A DNA stretch of 60,000 bases. Source: Owenia fusiformis. Its lineage: Eukaryota > Annelida > Polychaeta > Sabellida > Oweniidae. The position numbers and the translations under genes are program-made. The notes under the pieces were generated by a model, which was not told the DNA's origin, searched no databases, and worked only from the letters and a program-made list of their open reading frames with translations. The stretch spans positions 33,733,259-33,793,258 of the forward strand of contig CAIIXF020000009.1 of assembly GCA_903813345.2 (NCBI GenBank), written 5' to 3'. This document shows, piece by piece, positions 1 through 13,800 of the stretch. Position 1 is the stretch's first letter. Every line of letters begins with the position of its first letter.

Positions 1-1856
1 CGCTAAGACGATCAGTTGGCATATTTTATGTAACAAACCATTACTTGTAAAAGTATGATATAAGTCTTGATTATTTTTAATTATTTGGTACTCCAGAATG
101 TTGGACTATCTAAAATGAAAGCTATCGCTAAATAGATGCTATGATTTAGTTATATAATGTACCTTTAGCAAGTTGAAAATTTATATGTTCTTAATATATA
201 GTGCCAACACTTTTAGTATCTTGGAAACAATCTTTGTTCTTTAGAAATAACTACTAGTAAGTTAAACTGGAGTTTGAAATCATTTGGCTTTACATATAGG
301 AACTTCAAAATAGAAAATTGAGCCCATAGAATAATAATTGGTGACCTAATACAAGTAGGAATCATTCAGTATTGAGATCATTTTGTTTGTTTGTTACACT
401 CCCAAGTGTTTACTGTTTGCCACAAGATACCAAAGTTAGGATATATAGCTTATAAACATAAACTCTTATGCAAACTTGCTAATTGCCTTAATAGAACAAT
501 ATAAACTTAACAATGCAATCAGAGAATCTTAGACCCAACTGTCTGCTTTTAACACCATGTTAAATTAGTAATTAGATGCACTGGTTTCATTAGTATGCAA
601 CAGGCAATTATATGTGGTTGTTTTGAGAAATCATCTGTTGCTTTGAGGACTTTGCAACTGTCTCCAAGTTAAAAGTATTATTTATAATTATCATTATTTT
701 GCTTGTTGTTTGGTTCGACTTGTCAAATGAACAATGATACAATTTGAATGTTCCTAAAGCACCATTCTCTTATCTATGTTGGAGTTTAAAACTTGCAATA
801 TCTAATTCAGGGTGTAACTTTAAAAATACTGGCAGTGATCTCAAGCCAAAATTATGTATTCAACAAAAGACCTGTACCCAATCAAAATTCTAGGATATAG
901 AGTGCAACGAGAGAATGTCAAGATGTACTTGTTCGTTCCATGATGAAGACTCTTCATTTTAGCTTTGTGTCATAATTGTTACATTTGTTTGATGTAACGT
1001 AATTTGCATTCAATACTAGATCTCATTACAATCAGTGACATTTATAAAGACTGTCTAAGTCCATGAACTGACGCATCACAGGGACGAAGTCAGCAACCAG
1101 GAAGGCACGTGAGGAGGGGGATTGGTGACACACTCCCTAGTCCCCGTGTGACACATTATATACATGTTCATACACTTTGCACTTTGATACAATGCTTTTG
1201 TAGGTCACAATTTTGAAAAATAATTTAGCTGAACCTACCTAATCATCCAGTCACACTGGTCCTGGTTGAACTGTCCTTTAATACAGGGTGCGATGATAAA
1301 CACTACTAGCATACACCATAACTGGTGTAAATATGGATAAAGATCCATTTCTAAAATGTCACTGAAAACTGCAGTCAAAAAAATAGGTTGAAAATATCAC
1401 AAGTGGTTGTTCATTACAGATATCATTATATTTCAGTATCTACAGCTAAATCCATGATAAATCCGTATTGTCAGTGTCCTTTTGTTATTTCACTGTTGTA
1501 ATGTTGTATTTAATCCACGGTAATGATTTGTAATCCATGATTTAACAGCAAAATCAGGTGAGAGAGTTTTCTAGATCCCAACTGTGTCACCATTACTTCC
1601 TAAATGTCCCAAACATAAATTGGGCAAGTCAATCTTTAATTGATAGGGGTGCTAGGCTTTTTTCCAAATGTCGAACTGCTGAAACAAAGTTTTATACTTG
1701 ACAAAAATATATTGATTACAACATTTTAGATGAAAACTACAATGATAATTAATTCATGTAATTTATCATTATTAAAACAACAAAAGATTTTATTTAAATT
1801 CTTATGTCCCCTATCATTATAATAGACGCAACCAACTGGTCACGTGGTCAAACAAG
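1..1856. other. Upstream non-coding stretch
   Basis: No open reading frame with recognisable similarity, no RNA gene and no clear repeat was seen in this AT-rich stretch. A CACGTG E-box-like hexamer lies at about 1840-1845, a few bases before the putative first coding exon of the glycosyltransferase gene, so the right end may be its promoter. That is inference only. Confidence 0.4.
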
Positions 1857-4800
1857 ATGTCTGCGCCCATGCCGAGATCCGAGGTTTATATTTTCCAGGT
1901 TTTTACTAAATATTACAACTTTTAACTGATTGATCCCCAAATGACTGACGTTGTAAGTATAATGATATATTTATGCATAAGCATAATCTGCTGTTTGTTA
2001 CCAACACGATGTGAGGGAACAGTTGATGACTGATATTTAAAAAATCAAAAGATTTGATTTCAAGAAGTATGTTGGTGCGCCATCTTTCAATGCGTATAGA
2101 GATTATTTTTTGTAAATACTGCACCGTTGTGGGATAACAGTTACTTCGGTCCAAAGCCTTCTCTATATTCCGGCTTTGAGGAGGAAGATTGAGCTGCCTT
2201 AGTATTATAAATATTGTAAATCATTGTGTCACACGCACAGTAAATATGGCATAATAATATGAAATATACCTTTATGTATAGATTTGAAGAACATCAGCTC
2301 ACATCCCCGTCTGAATCTATTGTTATATTTGATTTCTTTAAGCGAGAATAATTTCAAATGTTATTCACGTCCAGAACCGGAAGCCATTTTAGCTACAGCG
2401 AGAAAATTTCACCATGTGTCAAAACTCCGAAATGAAATTTTGAAATATCTAAATCCAGACAAGCAACGCTTCATCCTAAATATGATTAATATTCTTAAAA
2501 ATATTTATAAAATTTATTAAAAATGAGTTCTAGGTGCGTGTAGGTGCGTGTAGCACAGTACATACGAAATCAATGAAGTTTCGTCTAGCTGTAAGCTAGA
2601 GACTCGAGTAAGATAACAGTCTCTGCTCTTAACTTTAGAGTTAAGATCCCAGTGGGGGGGGGGGAGTTACTGGTCAACTGTTTGTACATGGGTGCTGCTG
2701 GGATTCATCTACCCACATCTACAGTTTTGAACATAAATAAATGACAGCTTGATTTGCTGAAGTGGGGATTCCCATGTTAAAAATAAGGGAATTTTCAAGA
2801 GGCCATACATCAGTGGATGGGATAATACAAAATGTAAAATATACAAATTTTAGGGGATATGTATCTACATGATATTGGAAACTATGGGCTTTCAGATGAC
2901 CATGGTTAGGAAATGGTGATAGAAAATCCACCTGTCATTTTATTTATGTTTCAAACTGTAGGGATTTTTTGTTTGTTTATAGACTATCTAATTGTTTGTG
3001 GTGCTTTTAAAGCCAGGATTTTTTCCTCTAAAAATGGACCCACATCTAGGGTTTTTATTTCAAAAACAGACTCACTTCGAGGTTATTTTAAAAAACAAGA
3101 GCCATTTCCTGTAATTCATTTTCAAGAACAATACCCAGTTGAAGGATTTTCAAAACGTAGACCCAGTTCTAGGGATTTTTCCATTAAACTGGGACCCATA
3201 CCAAAGTAGCCAATGGGAGTACCCTCCCCGGACATCATATATCCTAGAATCGAGACATATTGGTTATATATCTTGTTTTTCAGTCAATTGTAGTGTGTTA
3301 CTACAATGCAGAAAAATGGCTTGAAGAATGCATTAGATCTGTTTACGACCAAGACTTTATAGGAACAATTGAATTTTCACTATACAATGATGGATCCAAG
3401 GTATGATTACTATGATATGTCACTTTGTTTAGTTTTGTTACAGTTTACTGTATACGTAGATAAAAGATAATAAAAATATATGATAAGAATATATTTTTTA
3501 CTAATAAAGTGTCAATAAAAGATGTGATTCAAGGAATTCTCTTTTGTAAAGAATAATATATTTATTTTTCTACAAAGTTTATAATGATATTCCCAGCATC
3601 CTAATGCAACTGGTTGTTCATCCTTTCTAAATCTGTTTGCTCTGTTCAAAGTATTGAATATTTAGACATTTAGCATTTGAGAAAAAACTCTGGGGAAAAC
3701 CTTCGGAGATCACTGCATGATTATTTACACAGTGTAGTTTAAAATATGAATACATCATTATTGCTTTCACTTTTACCTAGACTTTTATATGTAAATAAAT
3801 ATCTTACAAAACCACATCTTATGTTATAGTTGAAAGTTAATAAAACGGATGTTTTCCAGGATTCGTCATATGAGATTGTAGAAAGATGGCGCAACCTCTT
3901 GGAGGAGAGAGGCATCAGCGTGAAACTGGGTGGCCATTCTGAGCCACATCCTAAAGGAGGTTGGTAGATTTTCAAAATTTTTTGTGTCAATTCGATACTG
4001 GTACCAACTCCAAGAAACTGCTCGAAAATAGAATGTAATTTAAACTCATTTAGTAAAACTTAGTTATACTGTTATAGTTCAGTTATAGTGTTGAACCCTG
4101 GTCCAAACTACTACTGCCATCTTTTAATCAATCTTTATAGCAAGTTCTCTATTGCATCTTATAACTGTATGTTGTTATCCATCAAAAGTGTGCGACTGAT
4201 CACTGATATCTCCACACTGATAATATCATGGGTAATCATATGTACCAAGTGTGTTATGTATAATTGTACAACTACATTGATAAAATTCATTAATTCAATT
4301 TTGATTGGTTTATATATGTTTTTGATATAATATATGTTTTTGAATTGTGTTTTAGTTGGGTTTGCTAAAAACTGTGCAGTAAGACAAAGCAATGGAGAAT
4401 ACATATGCTTTCTTGATGCTGTTAGTATTATTGCAGAATTTTCTACAGAGAATACCAGATTCTTTTGTGTTTTAAAGCTCAGCATGGCAATGATAATTGT
4501 TAACAAATAAGTTACTGAATATATTAGAGAAACCATCTCAATATTCAAACTAAGTGTGGACCTAATACTATTAATACTTTAAAACATTAACTTAGTGTAT
4601 GTTAACACCTCAAATATGAACTCTTTTTGATGCAAGTTTTTAGATACCTGTTTGATTCAGTTCACCTTAACCTGAGCACCACAAGATTAAACAAGTCAAC
4701 CTATTTTTAGGATGATGTTTTGAGGAAGGACAGAGTCACTAAACAGTATGAGGCAACAAAGGACAACAAAAATATAGTAGGTGTATTATTTGTTATATTC

Positions 4801-7800
4801 TCCACTTTTTGTGGATGGTGTTTGGTATCTGTAACAGCGTTCACCATCTTAAACAGCAGTTGGTGTCCGTAACAAAATGGCATTTTGCATGTTATAGATT
4901 TTAATACATACTATTAATTTTATTTCGTATTTCTGTCCCTCTCCCTAAAATATGTTAATATTGATCCATCTCGAAGTAAAGACTTATATTAGTTATATTA
5001 TTGCAGATCACTGGAAGTCAGATCTGGCGGGAACCAGAGGGCTCAACTGTCAGGTTTACAGAGTGGGCCAATACGTTGACACCAGAACAGCTTTATACAC
5101 AGGTAGGTTTACAGAGTGGGCTAATACGTTGACACCAGAACAGCTTTATTCACAGGTAGGTTTACAGAGTGGGCTAATACGTTGACACCAGAACAGCTTT
5201 ATACACAAGTAGGTTTACAGAGTGGGCTAATGCACTGACACAGAACAGCTTTATACACAGGTAGGTTTACAGAGTGGGCCAATGTACTGACACAGAACAG
5301 CTTTATACACAGGTAGGTTTACAGAGTGGGCCAGCATGTTGGCACCAGAACAGCTTTATTCACAGGTAGGTTTACAGAGTTGGCTAATGCACTGACACTT
5401 GACCAGCTTTATGCTTAGGTAGATTTACAGAATGGGCCAATGCACTGACACAGAACAGCTTTATACACAGGTAGGTGTACAGAGTGGGCCAATACACTTA
5501 CACTTCACCAGCTTTATGCTTAGGTAGATTTACAGAGTGGGCCAATGCACTGACACAGAACAGCTTTATACACAGGTAGGTGTACAGAGTGGGCTAATGC
5601 ACTGACACTTGACCAGCTTTATACCAGGTAAGTACAACAAATCTGTTATCTCATATAATATGTACTGTATATGTAAATTACCTGGACATAATATCCATGC
5701 CATGTATTGGAGATATACATCATGTACTTTTTGTTGTCCAGAACAGCTTTATACACAGGTAGATTTACAGAGTGGGCCAATACATTGACACCAGAACAGC
5801 TTCATACACAGGTAGATTTACAGAGTGGGCCAATACATTGACACCAGAACAGCTTTATACACAGGTAGGTTTACAGAGTGGGCTAATACGTTGACACCAG
5901 AACAGTTTTATACACAGGTAGGTTTACAGAGTGGGCTAATGCACTGACACTTGACCAGCTTTATGCTTAGGTAGGTTTACAGAGTGGGCCAATGCACTGA
6001 CACAGAACAGCTTTATACACAAGTAGGTTTACAGAGTGGGCCAATACACTTACACTTGACTAGCTTCATACCAGGTTTGTACAACATAAAACTAAATGTA
6101 TTAGTCAAATCTGGTCTCATATCACATGTACTTATTTTTTAATTACCTGTATAACCCTAGACATAATATCTGAGCCATGTATTGGAGATGTACATCATGT
6201 ACTTTTTGTTCATTGTTACAGATGTTTACCTCCCATGGGCCCACTGTTGTCATGCCAACCTGGTTCTGTGCAAGAGAAGTCTTTGAAAGAGTCGGAGGTT
6301 TCAATGAAGGTGGTAAGGTAAGATTACTAAGGTGTATGGTGATTTTGTGGTCTGCTTGAATACTTTGTTTTTTTGTTTATAATTAGATAAAAAGTATGTG
6401 AAAATGTATTCACATATTATAACACAAACTTGGTATTAAATGGGAGGATGTAATATATTGTTCACACCTTTTGGGACTTGAAAGTAACTTCCAAAAGAAA
6501 ATACAACTCCTCAAATTTTTAATAGGATGGCATGCGCAGCACTCATTTGCTTTTTGTTATCTTAAGCCAACTTATTTCAATGGGATAAGCTGTCTTGTCT
6601 TTTTTCTTGAAAAATGAATATCTTTATTTTTGCATATGTGCTACAGGGTGTGCCTGAAGATATGCTGTTCTTTTATGAACACATAAGACAGGGTGGGTCA
6701 ATACAGCGAGTAGATGAACCATTGTTGATGTACAGATACCATCCTGAAGCTACTACATTCTCAATACATGAGTAAGTGTAACACATTCATTCAGTCCTTC
6801 ATAAATATTGTAATAATATTTTAACATAAGAAGGTCCTCCAAAATAAACATGTTATAATGTCGTAAAATAACGATATTCTGACATTTTCATTGTTGGGAG
6901 CCCTTCCTCCTTGGTTGGGAGCCCTTCCTCCATGGTTGGGAGCCATTCCTCCTTGGTTCCACTTGGTAAAAACATACAGAACTTTTCAGGGATACTATTT
7001 GGGGGCATAGAATTGCATTCTTCCAAGAGAGGGTGCTTTCAAAGTGGTCCAAATTTACAGTGTGGAACGCTGGAAAACAAGGACGTAAATTCTATCGCTC
7101 AATATCTCAACATAATCGAAACAAGGTAAGAAGTAATCTTAAAGGTACAAAGCACATAAAGGCAAAGATCTAAAGTTCAAAGAACATTGAGCTAGTTTCA
7201 TTTTTTGCAACCCTTGAATAATAAGAATTTGTAAAATAGGTGTTCCGACATGACATACATGTACTTATTCAAAAATAGATGCTTACATTTTCTGGGTCAC
7301 CTGTATATAACAGAACTAGGGGCATGATATGATGCAAGACTCTTACCTTAACATTGCTAATTTCAGGTCCTGTCTTTTTGTGATGTTGATGAGAAGAAAA
7401 TTAAGAAAGGCGTCTACATTTATGAGGATTCTGAGGTAATTGACCTTTTACTGAATGTGTTTATAATATATTGTTTTAAATCCATATTTGTAACAACATG
7501 GGTCAATAGCTTTGTCTCTAATTGGTTGAGTTCTTTTGCAGGAGATGCCAAGACCCAAAGTGCCAATCATCCATTTCAGTCAAGCAAAACCTCCTATAGT
7601 CATTTGTGTAAAACAGGTAAGATTTATTACTACATATTTAGATACAAACAATATGAAGGACTATTTACTTCAGGGTTCTCTCCAGAAAAATGTTAGACTC
7701 TGGAGAAATTGCATCCAAAGAACCTGCTAAGTGGAACACCTTTGTAAGTGGAACACCTCACAAGTGTAACAGTGTCCCATGCTCCATGTTAATGAAACTC

Positions 7801-10800
7801 TGAAAGTGGAACACCTCACAAGTGGAACAGTGTCCCATGCTCCATGTTAATGAATCTCTGAAAGTGGAACACCTCACAAGTGGAACAGTGTCCCATGCTC
7901 CATGTTAATGAAACTCTGTTAGTGAAACACTTTCCAAGCGGAACACATTTTTGTAGTCCCAATGGTGTTCCACTTACACAGGATCTACTGTACATTTTCT
8001 TGCATCGATACCTGTGCAAGTTCATCCATTCTTGGTTTGCTTTAATATGTTTTCTTTATCTTGTCATCATTAACAAGGTACAGTCAAATTTTTAATAGGG
8101 TACTAGAGGCCCATAAATCCTGTTGTTGTTATCTTCAATGTTAACTAAATAATCAATGTTTGCCTCAACAAATTCTTCCTCGGATATTTTCCCATCACGG
8201 TTTGTGTCCATGAAGTCAAACTGCAATCTTCCTAATCTAGGATCTTGATCCATTGCCTTCCAATATATCAAGTACTCTTCAAAATCTATTTCACCATCAG
8301 AGTTGAAATCTAGAGCCTGGAAAAGATACAGAGAACTTGGAGAAACCTTACATCCACATCAATTGATTATAACATCATTCTATTTTCTGATTTGTTTTAA
8401 TAGATAAAAGGCTTTATCCTATGCCAAGTAGAGTTTTAGGGAGATAAGTTGGAAAGATATATCCCGTATCCTGATTTTGAGGTTTCCATATCCAGAACCT
8501 CCATATCTCCCGCCATATCTCCCGCTTTGGTGCATATCTTCCCGCTTCGGTGCATATCTTCCCGCTTCCGGTAAGTAGTGGAAATGCAATAAAATGACTT
8601 TGCATATGAATGATTTGTTTATTTTTACACCTTGTACTATTGAAATGGTCATATGCCCCTGAAAACTCTACTTGGTATAGGATAAAGCAGTTATGTACAG
8701 TCGGTTTGGATATTGGGTGAGATATGCACATATGCACATTCGGTCCCTACGGTCCCTCAGGTAGATATGCATATCTCCCTCTGGATAAACCCCATATCCA
8801 AAACCTCCCAGTACAAAACCCTTATGTATATACCTTGAATAGGTTAGAGAAAAAATCCTTCCATCCTTGCACTGCTTCTGGGTCCTCTCTGTGTGACCAA
8901 GCTTGCAGAAGCTGTTCACTAAGAGAATGCACAGTGTTGATACCATCAGCACCAGAGTCAACATACTCTTTGATGAAGTGATATAATTTATCTCTTGCTT
9001 CTGCATTTAATTCACCTGAAATAATTTTTCTTTAGTTTTTCTCCAAGGAGGATTGGCAGCCATTATACTACTTGATATTCAGTTGCGTGGCGTGGAACAA
9101 TTTAGTAAAAATATTTCTATAAAATTCCCCTTGGACCAAGTATTTTGTTAGAAGATGCACATTACAAATATTATGGTAATACACAAGTTACATTGGCAGT
9201 TCTAGTCTTCAAAATATGAGTAATATTATTACCAAATTGGTCCACGCCAGGCAACATAGTATCGAGTTTGAATACCAGCTTCCAATACTCCTTGGTTTTT
9301 CTAAAAAAAAATAGAAAATAATGTGATAGAAACTTTACAGTGCACAAGTGCTGGTAGCTGGGGGCGATAAATAGGGTGAACCAACGTTTATCCATTTTGC
9401 TCAGAAAAGGACCTTTGTCATCCATATGTATAAGACTTGACTCTTAGATTATTTGAATCCGTGAATGGTATAAGGAGTTTACAGGCTTGTAATTGTTTAA
9501 CATACAGGGTGTCCAGAAAGTAAAGATACAAATGCTCTTATTTCAATAGATTTACCTCTTATGTGATGAAATTGCTACAGGTTGTAGAATGACATTATAA
9601 CATTTTATCCTGCAACTGTCATGACATATAGTCTTAAAATGAGAAAGTTATTATGGTAACAGGAGTAGGGGTAATGTGAAGCAACATCACAATCTTTTTC
9701 CTGCTCATATCATCTATGCACTCCATCATCTGTTCCTATTATGCTTCAGATTATGTACCACAACAGCATGAGGATCAGAACTGTAACATTATTTGATCAT
9801 TTCATATTACTACTACATATGGTGCATTGTACAAAATAAAAGGGTTTAATGTCAAGACACTCCATTATAAGATTTGTTTTCTTTGCTTTGTGAATTGGTG
9901 CATTTGGAAGGTGCAATATTGACTTTCTTATTAGTCCAGGGACCTTTTTCTAAGTACTCATATAATATTTCTTTGATTATACTGGTTAGTAACATTGCAT
10001 AGTTCTGATATGTATCAATAAAATAATTATACAAAAGAGAACATTATGGAAACAATAATACAACATTGAACTGGCAAAACATTGACAGAAAATACAATAA
10101 TAAACACTGTTTCAAATGGTTATATTCTAACAATTTATCACATTGTTCCACAACAATCTGTAGCAATTTTATGTCAAAAATTTGATCTCTTAAGATTAGA
10201 ATATTTGTATCTTTACTTTCGGACACCCTGTAGTCTAAAGGGATATAGAGAAGCTGCCCATCCATTCGTTCGTTCGTTTGTTCATTCATTTAATCGTCTG
10301 TTGGGCAGATAACTCAAATACAGGGAGTTTGATTGGGTCCAAAGGCTGATGCTTTACGGGAATAGGACCTTTGCTCAAGAGCTCTGTTAAAGATATAAAT
10401 GTTCAAGATGGCCACTGAAATCAAATTGGCTGCCATTTTTATTTTGTAAATGAATGTAATCCTCTGATAACTCACACCAGTTGACAGATTCGGTTCAAAT
10501 TTATTATGCTGATGCCTTATAGGCTGAGAACTCTGCTCAAGGAGAAATTCTTTAGATGGCTGATGAATTCAAAATGGTTACTGGTATCTTTTTCTGGTCA
10601 AAAAAATTTAGGCTAATGCCTCGAGGCCATTATGTCACATCATGGGTCTAGATTATGCCAAAATTTGGATTTGTTACTTGGGGGAGTTGTTGTTTTTCTA
10701 GTTGTATTTACTCTTTTGATTCTGACATTTAATATAAACTAGATTAAAGACTTTGTTAAAAACGTGCACCCCTGATATGATACAAATTATAGCAAAAACT

Positions 10801-13800
10801 GGGGTTTTGGGGCATGTCTAGAAAGAAAAATGTCTAGATAGAAAACATGATTTCTCTAAATGCTTCGCATTTTTAATCCTATATATACAAGACAACAAGA
10901 AGATTTCACCATAATTTTGAACATTATTCCAAAGTTTGAAGGGTCTTACTTTTGGGTTACCCCTAACATACCAATTTTGACAATTCTCTCTGCAATTCTC
11001 AAATGGTCCTCGTATCCAGCAACTCCATCTTTATCAAGATCCCAAGCAAATATTGTTGTTATCATCTTTCTCACCCATAATGATGGGAGATCCCTCACCT
11101 AAATTATTTGGGTGTAAAACATGTAGACCAATTATGGATGTGATTTACTATATGTTCTTTACTTACCATTCCAAATGAATTATCTTAAAAGGATCCAAAA
11201 TATCTTACCAGATATGGAGCTTTTCATAAATCGAAAGAAAAAGAAAGAAATTGTGATTGTGAAATGGTATGGCAAGAAAAGATGTGTGCCACAGGTTATT
11301 AAGGAAGTTGACAGAAAATGGTAGCTCAGCATGATTATGAAGTGGCTTATGATTATTAAAGTCAGGCCTCTCTCCGAAATGCAATCTTAGGTTGTTCCCG
11401 GGGTCCCTGGTAATATTTTGTGCTTTAATGAGAAAATATACAATAATGAACAAATGGAGCAAATACTGTGTAGAAATACTCACGATAAAGATGTTATTTT
11501 GACGATTGTTCATTCAATTGCTCAGAGGTTCGCTGGTAAACAAATTTCTTCGAAGATTTCTAAATTTAGAATGTCACGTGACTTACTAAAAGGAAGTTTA
11601 AATATAGCCCTTAAAATAACAAATTGCATAACCAATTCCTGGGTAGCTCAGTGGCAGCGTGCTTGCTTGTCACGAATCCCGGCACTGACTAATCTTATTT
11701 TTTAAGTTAATGGTTATGCTTTGATTTTACGCTAAAAAACGTTTATATCTATGTCAAATCTAAATTTAAGTATTTATTATCTCTTCAGTCGTTTGAAAAT
11801 GGAAAAATAATTTATGTTCACATATTGCGTTTTGGAGAGAGGTATAGGTTTAAATATATTCGAAAATGTTTGCGTCAATGAATTATTCAACTTAAATTAG
11901 TTAATTCAATCACTTACCTGAATATTTTTGGAGTATTCAGCCATTTATTTTAGTATTAGATTCACTCAAATCATCTTCACTTTTATTGTATGCAGTCTGC
12001 ACTGGTACATGTACTTTGAACATTTATTTTATATGCATTTCAATATGCATTTTCAACAATTTTCAAAGGCATGTACTTTCACAGTTAAAATATTGAAAAG
12101 AGATTGTCCTCATAAAACCAGGTTTAAATCACTTTGCAACTTGCAAATGAATCATGGATTTAGTGTTTACTGAATAAAGCATCCAATTCAGTTATCACAA
12201 TAATACATTTCTTTTTTTTGTTTTTTTTAGTTGCGATGTTGTAATAATGTTGCTGTGCACCCGGGGATTCACTGTATATAAACCTTGACGGGGATCCTCG
12301 GCGCACATGGGGTACCTTTTTTATGTCCCCACCACATAGTGTGGGGCCATATTGTCGGCCTAGGCGCGTCCGTCTGTCTGTCCGTCTGTCTGTCCGTACG
12401 TCCGGCAGTTTTCTCCAAAACCGCTACAGATATCACCTTCAAATTTTCAGGGATAACTTATGAGTGCATATAGATGTGGATGAAAAAAAATTAGCTCGAT
12501 ACCTACTTCCTGTCGGCCATTTTGAAGTCAAATGCTAAAATCCTTGTCTGCAAACTTTAAGAAAAACGGCTTTACAGTTGCTTTTAAAACTTTAACATCT
12601 TGTTTAGCTCACTACATTCTAGATCTGATTAGGTTTTGGACCTGTTAGCTCAGTCATGTCAGCCATTTTGAATGTTTTAAGAAAAGTTAGCGCGCGATAA
12701 TACTTTGTATCATATTGAATGGTGTTTTTCACTTTTCATACTTTAACTATTTAGTAGCTTTATAAATAATTTCAGGTGAACTTTGTTGTAAAAGCCTATG
12801 TTATTGTTAACAGTAGTAATATGTGATAATTTTGTAAAAAGAAATCAGCAAAAACTCGTCTACTCGTTTTCAGGTGAACCGTTTGGTAGATCAATTTCAA
12901 ATTTTCAGGGATGATTCCTAGTATGAAAATCTAGACTGATTAGTTTTTGGGCATTCTGGGTAAATGTCAAGGCAGCCATTTTGGATTTTCTGTCCTAAAA
13001 TATTGTCTGTAAAGTCTTGTCTACGTTTTCAGGTGAACCGTTTGGTGGATCAATTTCAAATTTTCAGGGATGATTCTTAGTATGAAAATCTAGATCTGAT
13101 TAGTTTTTGGGCATTCAGGGTAAATGTCAAGGCAGCCATTTTGGATTTTCCGTCCTAAAATCTTGTCTGTAAAGTCTTGTCTACGCATTTCCAGGTGAAC
13201 AGTTTGGTAGATCAATTTCAAATTTTCAGGGATGATTCTTAGTATGAAAATCTAGAACAAATTAGTTTTTTGGCATTCTGGATAAATGTCAAGGCAGCCA
13301 TTTTGGATTTTCTGTCCTCAAATCTTGTCTATAAAGTTTTGTTTACATGTTTTCTGGTTAACTGTGTGACGGATCAATTTCAAATTTTCAGGGGTGGTTC
13401 TTAGTATGAAAATCTAGAACTGACTAATTTTTGGGCATTCTGGGTAATTTTAAGGTGGCCATTTTGGATTTTCCATCCTCAAATTGTGTCGGTAAAGTCT
13501 TGTCTACTCATTTTTAGGATAACCATTTGATGGGATCACCCATAGGTGGGGACATTTTGTACACATTTGTGTTCTTGTTGACATTTGGTTTGGCAATGGA
13601 CCCACATTTTAGGATGTGGTAAGAGAATGCCCCCTCATTATGACTTTTGAGGGATGGAAATGGTCAGATTTTTCAACTTTCTGGTTTGAGAATGGTCATG
13701 AAAAATATGTTATCTCACAATTATGGTATGGAATTGGTCTAGTAGTTACACATATCCTAATATGAGGTTGTTTTGGTTTGTTTTCCTCAAAGATCGCCTT

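Noticed and set aside
4159-4548. Minus-strand 129-codon open frame
   Set aside because: It overlaps a well-supported plus-strand glycosyltransferase exon (4356-4420), has low-complexity AT-rich composition and no recognisable similarity.
8668-9006. Minus-strand 112-codon open frame
   Set aside because: It reads the SCP exon 8834-9015 in a different frame from the conserved EF-hand frame.
11639-11690. Functional tRNA gene
   Set aside because: The A-box and B-box-like parts are too close together and no acceptor stem pairs; reported only as a tRNA-derived fragment.
12285-12473. Plus-strand 62-codon frame
   Set aside because: It is the CGTCCGTCTGTC head of a repeat read as protein.
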